A DNA stretch of 11,920 bases from CAZJDV01 sp964544865 (GCA_964544865.1 CAZJDV010000080.1:1-11920); one strand, 5' to 3'; positions 1 to 9,571 are shown, counted from the first letter of the stretch. The notes: generated by a model not told the origin, from the letters alone. Made by a program: numbers and translations.

Positions 1-559
1 CGGTGTTTGCGGAATCCAGGTTGCCGGTCGGCTCATCCGCCAGCAGCAGCTCCGGCTCGTTGACCAGGCCTCGCGCGATGGCCACGCGCTGTTGCTGGCC
101 GCCGGAAAGCTCCATTGGGCGATGATCGGCCCAGTCGGCGACGTCGACCCAGTCCAAAGCCTCCCTTGCGGCGGACCGGACCTGCGACCGCGAGCGGCCG
201 GCATATTCGGCGGCGAGGGCCACGTTCTCGATGGCCGTCAACGTCGGCACCAGGTTGAACGTCTGGAAAACGAACCCCATGGTTTCGGCCCTCATCCTCG
301 TGCGCTCCCGGTCCGGCATGCTCGTTACGTCTCTGTCACCAATTGTCAACTGTGGCGCCCCACCGCCGTTTTTCTGGTCCGGAGGTTGCAGCAGACCCAG
401 GATGTGCATCAAGGTGCTTTTTCCGCACCCGGAAGGTCCGGTAATGGCGACCATCTCTCCCACTTCGATCGAGATGTCTACTCCCCGCAGCGCGTACACG
501 CTGTTGTTGCGGCTCAGCCGGTAGGTCTTGTTTAGATTGTGTCCCTCGATGAGGGCCAT
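1..559 (-). CDS. ABC transporter ATP-binding protein, MacB/LolD type (3' end cut by window)
   Basis: This is the ATPase subunit of an ABC transporter. It would hydrolyse ATP at the inner face of the membrane to drive the FtsX-type permease encoded just upstream. 186 residues are visible and the C-terminus lies outside the window. Seen motifs are Walker A GPSGCGKST (about 41-49), Q-loop Gln99 in VFQTF, signature LSGGQQQR (151-158), Walker B LLLADEP (171-177) and the start of the D-loop (LDSA). The order and spacing fit the MacB/LolD/FtsE branch. The ATG at 559 is preceded by a perfect AGGAGG (568-573) with 8 nt spacing. This Shine-Dalgarno overlaps the TAG stop of the permease, so the two are probably translationally coupled. 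The substrate cannot be told from sequence; the LolD, MacB and bacteriocin or peptide export groups are all possible. Confidence 0.95.
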   Translation of the reverse strand, partial: MALIEGHNLNKTYRLSRNNSVYALRGVDISIEVGEMVAITGPSGCGKSTLMHILGLLQPPDQKNGGGAPQLTIGDRDVTSMPDRERTRMRAETMGFVFQTFNLVPTLTAIENVALAAEYAGRSRSQVRSAAREALDWVDVADWADHRPMELSGGQQQRVAIARGLVNEPELLLADEPTGNLDSANT

Positions 560-571
560 GACTTGGGCCTC

Positions 572-1792
572 CTATTCGTATCGAAGAGCGTCAACCGGAT
601 CGAGGCGGGCCGCGTTCCATGCCGGTGCGAGACCGGCCAACGTGCCCAAAACCGTCGAAAACACCGGAGCGAAGATCGCCGTACTGGCCGTCATTTGAAA
701 CAGTATCGTACCTGAAGACCGCCCAGCCTCGTTGGCGATCAGCACTACTGCCACGCCCAGGATCAGGCCGAGGATTCCCCCAAGCAGGCCAATTAGTGCG
801 GCCTCCGACACGATTTCACGCATGATCCTGGCCTTCGATGCCCCGATCGCACGCTTGATACCAATCTCGCGGGTCCGCTCGGCGACACTCATTGCCATCG
901 TGTTGATAACCGATAGGCCACCAACTATCAGGCTAATGAGCGCCACCCCTAGAATAATGGCGCTGAAGATGGCGACCGCCGAGCCGATCTGTTCATCGAA
1001 ATCCTCGCCCGTGAGAGCACGGACCTGCTGGACTTGCTGCTCTATCGTTGCGGCAAGCGCTTCGGCGTCTGCGCCCGCATCCGGGTATACCACGATCTGC
1101 GAGGCAAGCTGGTCGGCTCCAAGCTCCTGCCTGACCACCCGGGGCGCGTTGGCCGCCAGCAGTTGCTGGGCCGCCGCGAGCGGCAGTATGGCCGTGGTGT
1201 CGGGCGCCGTCAGGGTGGGCTCTAGCACCCCGACGACGTTGAACATCTGGCCTCGGATCTCGAAGCTGTCACCGGGTCGTTTTTCGAACTTGCGGGCCAG
1301 GTCGGATCCCAGGACCACGACCTCGCTGCCCTCGTCCTCGCGGGTGAGCAAACGCCCCAGTGCGGCGCCGAGCTTGAATTGCTCCCGCCCCTCGTCGGCG
1401 CCGGCCACCGCTCCGACCATGAAGTCCGGCAGTCCGAAACCCGCGCCCGACGCATCTGCATCGAGGAGCATCTGGACTTCCGGCACGGTGACCGCGACGC
1501 CTGGAATCGACTGGATCTCGTCGGCGGTGCTCAAAGGCATTGGAGTGAATCCGAACCCAAAGGCCGGGTTCGTCGCATCACTCACGATGATTTTGTTCTC
1601 GTAGTAGATGCTGCCGCCTTCCACCAGGGCGCCGATCTTGTTTGCCATGGAGCTCATGACAACCAGAGCCCAGATCCCGACCGTAATTCCCACGATGGTC
1701 AGGGTCGTACGAAGCTTGCGGCGGGTCAGGTTACGCAACGTCCTCAAGGCTCTACTCCGAACAGTGGACTTTGTCGTGGAAGTTCCGCGCAT
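572..1792 (-). CDS. ABC transporter permease, MacB/FtsX family
   Basis: This 406-residue membrane protein is the permease partner of the following ATPase. The topology is the classic MacB/FtsX one: a basic N-terminus, TM1 at about 28-50, a large extracytoplasmic domain (about 51-270, MacB periplasmic-core type), then three helices near 274-297, 331-356 and 371-392. A conserved cytoplasmic loop, ERTREIGIKRAIGA (305-318), is the family's coupling signature, and the protein ends in the usual RLDPVDALRYE tail. Such proteins act mechanically on extracytoplasmic substrates (lipoproteins, peptides, drugs) rather than forming a classical channel. It starts 18 bp after the acyl-CoA dehydrogenase stop with only a weak GTGGGT-like ribosome site, so it probably shares that transcript. 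No membrane-fusion protein (MacA-like) is visible beside it, so the export substrate is unknown. Confidence 0.93.
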   Translation of the reverse strand: MRGTSTTKSTVRSRALRTLRNLTRRKLRTTLTIVGITVGIWALVVMSSMANKIGALVEGGSIYYENKIIVSDATNPAFGFGFTPMPLSTADEIQSIPGVAVTVPEVQMLLDADASGAGFGLPDFMVGAVAGADEGREQFKLGAALGRLLTREDEGSEVVVLGSDLARKFEKRPGDSFEIRGQMFNVVGVLEPTLTAPDTTAILPLAAAQQLLAANAPRVVRQELGADQLASQIVVYPDAGADAEALAATIEQQVQQVRALTGEDFDEQIGSAVAIFSAIILGVALISLIVGGLSVINTMAMSVAERTREIGIKRAIGASKARIMREIVSEAALIGLLGGILGLILGVAVVLIANEAGRSSGTILFQMTASTAIFAPVFSTVLGTLAGLAPAWNAARLDPVDALRYE

Positions 1793-1810
1793 CCATGCAG
1801 AACACCCACG

Positions 1811-2956
<1,146 letters not shown>

Positions 2957-2995
2957 TACCGTAGCCTTGTGGTCCCCGTGCCCAGACTAACTTTA

Positions 2996-3024
2996 AGCAT
3001 AACGGCCCTCAGCCCTCAGGACAA
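2996..3024 (-). promoter_or_regulatory. Predicted sigma-70-type promoter for the acyl-CoA dehydrogenase operon
   Basis: Read on the minus strand there is a -35-like TTGTCC (3024-3019), a 17-nt spacer and a -10-like TATGCT (3001-2996). The expected start point would be near 2989, giving a leader of about 33 nt to the ATG at 2956. The match is fair, not perfect. The left arm of the inverted repeat at 3003-3035 lies inside the spacer. Confidence 0.4.
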
Positions 3025-3035
3025 GACGAGGGCCG
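3003..3035. repeat. 8-bp perfect inverted repeat between divergent promoters (possible operator)
   Basis: CGGCCCTC at 3003-3010 is repeated in inverted form as GAGGGCCG at 3028-3035, separated by 17 nt. The arms straddle the proposed -35 of the leftward promoter, and the right arm sits where the -35 of the rightward gene would fall (about 3030-3035). This placement suits a dimeric repressor acting on both genes. A stem-loop in the leftward DNA is an alternative, but the proposed leftward start point lies downstream of it. No regulator gene is nearby to support an assignment. Confidence 0.4.
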
Positions 3036-3052
3036 CCCAGGCACGGCTGGGG

Positions 3053-3058
3053 TAGAAT
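3053..3058 (+). promoter_or_regulatory. -10-like TAGAAT placed for a leaderless transcript
   Basis: TAGAAT ends 6 nt before the ATG at 3065, so transcription starting the usual 6-7 nt downstream would begin at or beside the start codon. No Shine-Dalgarno is visible between them (the intervening bases are AGCCCC). There is no clear -35. The arrangement resembles leaderless promoters known from Deinococcus and actinobacteria. Confidence 0.4.
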
Positions 3059-3064
3059 AGCCCC

Positions 3065-4789
3065 ATGGTCAATCTCTCCCGCTGGGCGCTCAAGCTAGGC
3101 GTCGCCGCCGTGATGTGCATCGCCTGCGCCCAGCTCCAGCCGCCGCCGACCCCGACGCCGGACCCGGAGGTGCCGGTCGACGCCACGACTCTGGCCCGCA
3201 AGGTCATGTTCGGGTATCGGGGCTGGTTCGGCTGCCCGGGCGAAGGATCCCAACGGGACGGCTGGCAGCGCTGGTTTCTCGGCGGCGCGCCGGTGGCCGC
3301 CGCGGTGGCCGTCGACCTCTGGCCCGACACCTCCGAACTACGGGACGCGGAGAGGTGCGTCACGGAGCTGGCCCTCCCCGACGGCAGCGGCGCCACGGTT
3401 TTCTCCAGCTTCAACCCAGACACGGTGGACCGGCACTTCGAGTGGATGAAGGAGTACGGTCTGGACGGGGTCTTCCTCGAGAGACCCCTGACGGCGCTGG
3501 ACAGCCCGGCGCTGTCTGAGTTTCGCAACCAGGTTGCCCGGAACGTCCGTGACGCCGCCGAGAACCACGGCCGGGTCTTCGCGATCATGTACGACATCAT
3601 CGGCGGCGGCAGCGACGCCGCCGATGCGATTCGGCGCGACTGGACGTACCTGGTGGACATCCTCCGGCTGACCGAGAGCCCTCGCTACCTGCAACACGAC
3701 GGAAAACCGGTCCTGGGCATCCGGGGCCTGGGGTACACCGCAACCCAGGCCACGCCCAAGGAGGCGATGGCACTGGCCGATTACCTTCGCGAGGGGGCCG
3801 AGCCGAGGTACAAGACAGCGCTCGTCGGGGGGGTCCCGGTCCAATGGCGTACGCTGACCGGCGAGTCCCGGACGGACCGGGCCTGGACCGATGTGTACCG
3901 CTCCTTCGACGTCATCAGCCCGTGGACGGTCGGCAGCTACGGCGACGAGACCGGCGACGACATCTTCAAGCGGCAATTGCTCATACCGGACGTCGAGGAA
4001 GCCGCGGCGGCGGGCGCCGGGTACATGGCCGTCGTCTGGCCGGGACTCTCACGGCGCAACGCCACCGCCGCCACGCCGCTTAACTCGGTCCCGCGCAACG
4101 GCGGCCACTTCTACTGGCGGCAGGTCCACAACGCCATCTCTGCGGCAGCGGCCATGCTGTACGTCGCCTCGTTCGACGGGCTCGGCGATGGGACCGCCAT
4201 GTTCAAGCTGGCGCAGGCCGCCGACAAGACGCCTGCCGAGGGGCTCTTCGTGACGTTGAACGCGGACGGCTTCGCGCTCCCAGGTGACTGGTACCTGCGT
4301 TTGGGGGGCGAGACGGGCAAGGCGCTGAGAGGGGAGATTCCGCTGTCACCCGATCTGCCCATGACGCCGGTGCGGCCGGCGAGAGACACGGGCAGCAGCC
4401 TTCGCATCGAGTACAAGTCCACGTCGGACTGGACGACCCTGGACATCGAGGGCTCGAACGCCATCGTCGCGATGGAGATCGTAGAGACCCAGGGCGAGCC
4501 GACCAGGCTCGAGGCCGATCACGGCCACCTGGCGCTGGGCCAGTCGCTCTACGGGGCCCAGTCAGGACGGACCGTCGGCATCACCGTGAAGTACACATTG
4601 GACCCCGGGGCCCTCGAAGACGCGACCACATTCCTGCTGCAAAAAGGGCCGCTGGGCAGGATCGTGCTGCGGGTAATCAAGTTCACCTATACGGGTGCGC
4701 GCGTGCTCCGTGAGATGAACCTTACGGTCACCCAGGGCGAGGGCGTCGACACACCTCTCCCCATATTCCTCGACCGCCTCCTGGACTGA
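3065..4789 (+). CDS. Exported GH71/99-like glycosidase-family protein (putative lipoprotein)
   Basis: This 574-residue secreted or surface-anchored protein has a signal sequence (1-22) and a Pro/Thr-rich linker (PPPTPTPDPEVP, 26-37). The signal ends MCIACAQ: Cys21 could be lipidated, although the -3 residue is Cys rather than Leu, and ACA|Q also fits signal peptidase I. From about 46 to 425 it follows the pattern I recall for GH71/99-like proteins, often annotated xylosidase/arabinosidase: KVMFGYRGWF, FSSFNPDTVDRHFEWMKEYG, GVFLER, IMYDI, RYLQHDGKPVLGI, YRSFDVISPWTVG, VPRNGGHFYWRQVHNAIS and DGTAMFKLA. Residues 440-574 look like an added all-beta domain that I do not recognise. The loop that I recall as DEVDEGTA in relatives reads DGLGDGTA (371-378), so catalysis is uncertain. 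It is monocistronic and divergent from the dehydrogenase. Confidence 0.85.
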   Translation: MVNLSRWALKLGVAAVMCIACAQLQPPPTPTPDPEVPVDATTLARKVMFGYRGWFGCPGEGSQRDGWQRWFLGGAPVAAAVAVDLWPDTSELRDAERCVTELALPDGSGATVFSSFNPDTVDRHFEWMKEYGLDGVFLERPLTALDSPALSEFRNQVARNVRDAAENHGRVFAIMYDIIGGGSDAADAIRRDWTYLVDILRLTESPRYLQHDGKPVLGIRGLGYTATQATPKEAMALADYLREGAEPRYKTALVGGVPVQWRTLTGESRTDRAWTDVYRSFDVISPWTVGSYGDETGDDIFKRQLLIPDVEEAAAAGAGYMAVVWPGLSRRNATAATPLNSVPRNGGHFYWRQVHNAISAAAAMLYVASFDGLGDGTAMFKLAQAADKTPAEGLFVTLNADGFALPGDWYLRLGGETGKALRGEIPLSPDLPMTPVRPARDTGSSLRIEYKSTSDWTTLDIEGSNAIVAMEIVETQGEPTRLEADHGHLALGQSLYGAQSGRTVGITVKYTLDPGALEDATTFLLQKGPLGRIVLRVIKFTYTGARVLREMNLTVTQGEGVDTPLPIFLDRLLD

Positions 4790-4999
4790 GTTTCTCTTTG
4801 AGGCCCTGGCGCCCTTGGAATGCGGTCGCACTGCGTTACACCCCGTGCCAGGAGAGAAAAAGAAGAATCTGCAGCTCGGGGATACCACGGGCCCCCACCG
4901 GAGGAGGCCTGCCCTCTCCGGACTCCCCCGACTAATTAGACGCGCCCAGCCAGACTTCCTAAACCCAACACCCAGCGCCTAGCACCTATCCCGCAGCTC
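4790..4999. other. Non-coding gap between convergent genes
   Basis: These 210 bp separate the ends of the glycosidase-like gene (plus) and the mutase (minus). I find no plausible ORF. It contains a bulged GC hairpin (4898-4921), an 8-bp palindrome CTAATTAG (4932-4939), distant complementary arms CCTGGC (4805-4810) and GCCAGG (4847-4852), and a degenerate heptamer run reaching into the mutase stop codon. None of the hairpins has a good U-tract on either strand. Confidence 0.7.
4898..4921. terminator. Weak bidirectional hairpin, possible terminator
   Basis: CCGGAG (4898-4903) pairs with CTCCGG (4916-4921). After a bulged G, AGG pairs with CCT, leaving a loop of about 5 nt. It lies between convergent genes, where a terminator is expected, but no run of T follows it in either direction, so intrinsic termination is doubtful. 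Confidence 0.25.

Positions 5000-5004
<5 letters not shown>
4963..5004. repeat. Degenerate 7-nt tandem repeat
   Basis: Six consecutive heptamers can be laid out: ACCCAAC, ACCCAGC, GCCTAGC, ACCTATC, CCGCAGC, TCCTACC. They share a roughly xCCyAxC pattern. The last unit covers the TAG stop of the mutase (5000-5002). The first four are the most similar. It could be low-complexity decay rather than a functional array. Confidence 0.35.
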
Positions 5005-6658
<1,654 letters not shown>

Positions 6659-6694
6659 TCTCTCTCCCATCAACCGTCAGGGGCCGGGGCCCTG

Positions 6695-6847
6695 CTAGGC
6701 AGCGTAAGCGAGTTCAATCCTTTTCCCGACTAGAGACCGCATGGGCTCGACAAGCAGTTCTGCAGAGATCGCTGCCCCTAACCTCTTAGCGATCTCCCTG
6801 AAAGTCCGGGAATCGTCCTCTGTCCAACTGTCCGGGCGTCTGCTCAC
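6695..6847 (-). CDS. Probable small protein, 50 residues, between SRPBCC and mutase genes
   Basis: A short ORF runs from GTG at 6847 to TAG at 6695. It is preceded by AAGGAG with 8 nt spacing, among the best ribosome sites in the window. An in-frame ATG lies at 6865, upstream of and next to that site, and is less convincing. The product begins SRRPDSWTEDDSRTFREIAK and ends GKRIELAYAA: it is charged, probably helical, and has no membrane segment. It sits 39 nt after the SRPBCC gene and 36 nt before the mutase, as expected for an operon member. Codon third positions are less GC-biased than its neighbours, which weakens the case. I recognise no family, and it could be a leader peptide or simply spurious. 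Confidence 0.42.
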   Translation of the reverse strand: MSRRPDSWTEDDSRTFREIAKRLGAAISAELLVEPMRSLVGKRIELAYAA

Positions 6848-6886
6848 CCCTGGTTCTCCTTCCATTATCCCGGTCTCCGCTTCCGC

Positions 6887-7411
6887 CTACACACTCATTA
6901 TCTCGACGTCCACCCCCAGTTTCTTGCCGAGGGCCGTCAGGTAGCGGTCGATCGAGACCGTGTGGCCAACTATGTAGCGCGACATGAACCGGAAGAACGG
7001 GTTCGCTATCTCGCCCGTCTCCGTGATGGTCAGCGACGTGACCTCGCCGAACTCGCCTATGTCCATCGCCCAGCTGCCGCTGAACGACTCGGTGTCGGCG
7101 GCTATGGCCCTCACCAATCGCCGGTGCGGCGTCGCCTCCACCGTCTCCAGTATGACGGTCTGGCCGCGGGTGTCGGTTTCTCTCCATACCTCGTGCCCGC
7201 CCCGGTACGGCAAACGCGCCACCGATCGCAGGTCCGGGCGCCACGCTACCTGCGCCGGGAAGTCCGTGACGATCTGCCAGATCGCCGCAGGGGACCTATT
7301 GAAGTAGGCCATGCGGGTGACGACGTGGGTCTTTGGCAGCCTGTTCCCCGACACCAGCACAAGCAGCGTCGTACCGGCCAATACGAATACCAGCAACACT
7401 AACCAGAACAC
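6887..7411 (-). CDS. SRPBCC (START-like) family protein with N-terminal membrane anchor
   Basis: This 174-residue protein has one hydrophobic segment (about 1-21, rich in V, L, F) followed by an SRPBCC/polyketide-cyclase-like hydrophobic-ligand-binding fold: FNRSPAAIWQIVTDFPAQVAWRPDL (35-61), a central beta-sheet, and a C-terminal long helix with NPFFRFMSRYIVGHT (137-151) and YLTALGKKLG. Family members bind lipids or other hydrophobic molecules; no enzymatic role can be assigned. I prefer the GTG at 7411 because GGGAG (7423-7419) lies 7 nt upstream. An in-frame ATG at 7501, just after the acetyltransferase stop, would add 30 Cys/Arg-rich residues with poor codon use and no proper ribosome site. 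It follows the acetyltransferase gene and precedes the small ORF and mutase. Confidence 0.85.
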   Translation of the reverse strand: MFWLVLLVFVLAGTTLLVLVSGNRLPKTHVVTRMAYFNRSPAAIWQIVTDFPAQVAWRPDLRSVARLPYRGGHEVWRETDTRGQTVILETVEATPHRRLVRAIAADTESFSGSWAMDIGEFGEVTSLTITETGEIANPFFRFMSRYIVGHTVSIDRYLTALGKKLGVDVEIMSV

Positions 7412-7504
7412 GTCACAGCTCCCGTGGGCCCGCCCCAAAGAGCACAGACGTCGAGGGAGACCTATCGGGCATTCCCTGTCCAACGGGTACTCCGAGCTCA
7501 TCCT

Positions 7505-8869
7505 TCATTCGATGCCCCATATCCTCGACACTTTCCTGGGGAACAGCGCCTTCAGCAGCTCTCGAGCCCGGGTAGAGCTCACCAGCAGGTCTGGGTGGGC
7601 GTGTTCCAGGTCGTCCAGGCTCCGGAAGCCGAATAGCAGCTTCAGGAACGTCAGCGCGGGGAAAAGCGCGTCGCGTTCCCTCGCGCCTAGCCGGCTGTCG
7701 AGCTGCGTCGGGGTCCACCTGGCCAACTCGGCCAGGCTTCCGTCTTCGAACGCCATTCGCATGCCGTGGCCGATGAAGTTGAACTTCAGCTCGCCAGTGT
7801 AGCCAGCGCCCAGCGAGTCCGATAGCCGGCGCTCCAGCACCGGCGTAATATGCCGTACGAATCCGGCCACGTCCGGAACGCGGACCCACCAGGCATACGG
7901 GCGGCTCCGCAGCGGAAGCAGGTCCGCGCCGGCCTCGTACGCAGGATGCTCCGCCCCCAGCGAGAGCGAGTAGCCGGTGAACGCCTGCCGGCCGTCCCTG
8001 GCTGCATACTCGACTCCCGCCCTCTCCAGGTACCGTATCGCGCCGGGGGTGACGTCGATCCAGGGCACGCCCGGCGACAGCTCGAAGACGCTCGCCGACA
8101 ACTCGCCGCCACCGAGGCGAGGGGTGTGGACCAGCAGTCCCACGGGCGCCCCCGCCGCCGTCTCGATCACACGAATGGCGAACCGGTGCGGCGATCCCTT
8201 GCTTCGTGACAGCAGCTCGTGGCGCCACATCGCCTCGTCTCTAACGCAGGATACCAGAAAACGCCGGTTCCCCCGCTCGTACACGTCTGACAGAAACGAG
8301 ATGTCGCCGACGGTGGCCTTTCTGAAGCTGTACCGCTCGGTCTCTCCGTCTTTCAGCCGTGGCACGTTGGCCTTGTACCCGGCCCGGCCCCCAAGGTGGT
8401 CCATCGCAAGCTCGTAGCCGAACTGGCCGTAGTACCAGGGGATGCCGGTGATTCCCACTACCTTCTCGCCTCGCTGCGCGCTCCACTCGTGCACGACGTC
8501 CATCTGCGCGCGGACGAGACCGCGCCGCCTGTAGTCTGGGTCCGTGCCGACCAGCTCGATGCGTCCGGCCGCAAACTCCACTCCATCGTAGGACCACGTC
8601 TGGGAGATCAGGTTCAGCGTGGATACAATGGCGCCGGTGCGCGTATCCTCCACGATCGTAAAATCGGACGCATCGAAGTTGGGAAGCTCGCCGTTCATCA
8701 TGTCCAGCGTCCAGTGGTAGACCTCGTCGTCGCGGTTCTCCGTGACGCTGTTCACCACGGCGTTGAACTCGGCCAGGGCCTCGGCGTCCTCCACGCGTCC
8801 TCGCCTCAGCACCAGCCCGTCGCCCAGGTCCCTCAAGACTGCGCCCTGCTCTGTTGCACTCGTGCTCAT
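7505..8869 (-). CDS. GNAT-family N-acetyltransferase, Eis-like three-domain type
   Basis: This protein of 454 residues probably transfers acetyl from acetyl-CoA to an amine. The N-terminal GNAT domain (about 18-165) carries the motif-A region VGTDPDYRRRGLVRAQM (107-123), in which the last position of the Q/RxxGxG/A loop is Val. WYYGQFGYELAM (145-156) resembles the Eis-family YGRFGY segment. A second, degenerate GNAT-like region follows, then a C-terminal SCP2-like region (about 375-454, with TGELKFNFIGHGMRMAF). Eis proteins acetylate aminoglycosides or lysines, but the substrate here is not predictable. The ATG at 8869 has GAGGGAG about 9 nt upstream; an upstream TTG at 8902 overlaps the predicted -10 box and is rejected. 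The stop lies 93 nt before the preferred SRPBCC start. Confidence 0.88.
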   Translation of the reverse strand: MSTSATEQGAVLRDLGDGLVLRRGRVEDAEALAEFNAVVNSVTENRDDEVYHWTLDMMNGELPNFDASDFTIVEDTRTGAIVSTLNLISQTWSYDGVEFAAGRIELVGTDPDYRRRGLVRAQMDVVHEWSAQRGEKVVGITGIPWYYGQFGYELAMDHLGGRAGYKANVPRLKDGETERYSFRKATVGDISFLSDVYERGNRRFLVSCVRDEAMWRHELLSRSKGSPHRFAIRVIETAAGAPVGLLVHTPRLGGGELSASVFELSPGVPWIDVTPGAIRYLERAGVEYAARDGRQAFTGYSLSLGAEHPAYEAGADLLPLRSRPYAWWVRVPDVAGFVRHITPVLERRLSDSLGAGYTGELKFNFIGHGMRMAFEDGSLAELARWTPTQLDSRLGARERDALFPALTFLKLLFGFRSLDDLEHAHPDLLVSSTRARELLKALFPRKVSRIWGIE

Positions 8870-8901
8870 CCGCGCTATCTCCCTCGGCCCGTGATGCCCC
8901 A

Positions 8902-8910
8902 ATTATACCA
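8902..8910 (-). promoter_or_regulatory. Extended -10 promoter for the acetyltransferase gene
   Basis: Minus-strand TGG-TATAAT (8910-8902) is a perfect extended -10 element (TGn followed by TATAAT). The best -35 with an 18-nt spacer is only CTGAGG, inside the 3' end of the methyltransferase gene, so the extended -10 would carry most of the recognition. The expected start near 8895 gives a leader of about 26 nt with a good ribosome site. Confidence 0.6.
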
Positions 8911-8927
8911 GCTGCGCGCCCAACGCC

Positions 8928-9404
8928 TCAGTGACGCCATCGCGTTTCCGTGCGTCTGCACGCAACCATCCGCGTGAACCCCAGGGTCATGCCGGCATCC
9001 AGGCGCATGTACTCGGCCTCATCACTATGCTCGCTTCGCCACTCCGCCACAATCTCGTCCGATGTGATCCTATGCTTCCAACCGTCGGGAGTCATGTCGG
9101 CCAGCTCTACCGTGACCACGCCGCTTCTCTCCAAGTTGTCGCTCGCCTCGATCCACAGGTCGGCCGCCCACACATGCACGCCAAACTCTTTCGCCAGAAG
9201 TATGGAGCTGGCAGCCTTGCCGCAGCCCATATCGAGTACCCGTATCCCTGGCTCCAGGTCCATGACCTGGGTCAGCGACTCCGTTAGCCACAGGACATTG
9301 GGACTCATCAAGTTCGCGATTACCCACTCGGGGTCGTATCTCGCCGAACGAGGGAACTGGCGGATTCTCAGGGCCTCCGCCAATTCTTCTTTCGTGCGTT
9401 TCAC
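8928..9404 (-). CDS. SAM-dependent methyltransferase, apparently internally deleted (probable pseudogene)
   Basis: 158 residues are read from a GTG start with a perfect AAGGAGG (9417-9411) 6 nt upstream. The N-terminal part is a good class I methyltransferase: VLWLTESL, then SAM-binding motif I VLDMGCGKAASSILLAKEFG (56-75) and post-I strand VWAADLW (78-84). At about residues 93-94 the text jumps from ASDNLER straight to SGVVTVELADMTPDGWKH, which in relatives I recall lies near the C-terminus of a protein of about 250-280 residues. The middle segment (motifs II-V, with the acidic loop after strand 4 and the PGG loop) is missing, so about 80-110 residues seem lost while the reading frame is kept. 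The tail LDAGMTLGFTRMVACR again matches the family end. It is unlikely to be active as a methyltransferase. No SAM substrate can be named. Confidence 0.75.
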   Translation of the reverse strand: MKRTKEELAEALRIRQFPRSARYDPEWVIANLMSPNVLWLTESLTQVMDLEPGIRVLDMGCGKAASSILLAKEFGVHVWAADLWIEASDNLERSGVVTVELADMTPDGWKHRITSDEIVAEWRSEHSDEAEYMRLDAGMTLGFTRMVACRRTETRWRH

Positions 9405-9422
9405 GGCGTGCCTCCTTGACTG

Positions 9423-9452
9423 ATCATAGGATAATCGAGTCACCCATGTCAC
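9423..9452 (-). promoter_or_regulatory. Possible promoter for the methyltransferase gene
   Basis: On the minus strand GTGACA (9452-9447) and TATGAT (9428-9423) lie 18 nt apart, a good sigma-70-like pair. The start point would fall almost on the ribosome site (9417-9411), leaving a leader of only about a dozen bases, so an alternative -10 GATTAT (9436-9431) is also possible. Direct repeats of GTCACCC occur here on the plus strand (9439-9445 and 9448-9454). Confidence 0.3.
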
Positions 9453-9542
9453 CCGAACGGCGTCCAAATGTCTAGCTTCGCAACCTGGCGTTTGTTACCC
9501 TGCGATCTCTGTGTCCTGAGTGGCAGGTCTTCAGAGGCTTCC

Positions 9543-9571
9543 TTGACACAAGACGGGGCCGTCCATAAAAT
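9543..9571 (+). promoter_or_regulatory. Near-consensus sigma-70 promoter of ruvB
   Basis: TTGACA (9543-9548), a 17-nt spacer and TAAAAT (9566-9571) form an almost perfect housekeeping promoter. Transcription should start near 9578, giving a leader of about 57 nt before the GTG at 9635. Such a strong core promoter is typical of genes held down by a repressor, which agrees with the adjacent LexA-type box. Confidence 0.8.

Noticed and set aside
732..1604. Open frame of 290 codons on the plus strand opposite the permease
   Set aside because: Ser/Pro/Thr-rich antisense shadow with no motif; the minus strand has a complete FtsX-type protein.
6700..6735. GAGTTCAATCC resembling a tRNA T-loop
   Set aside because: No matching acceptor stem, anticodon arm or CCA-proximal pairing around it; it lies in the small ORF's 3' part.
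8870..8902. Upstream TTG start for the acetyltransferase
   Set aside because: It overlaps the TATAAT box and would lie upstream of the predicted transcription start; ATG 8869 has a good ribosome site.
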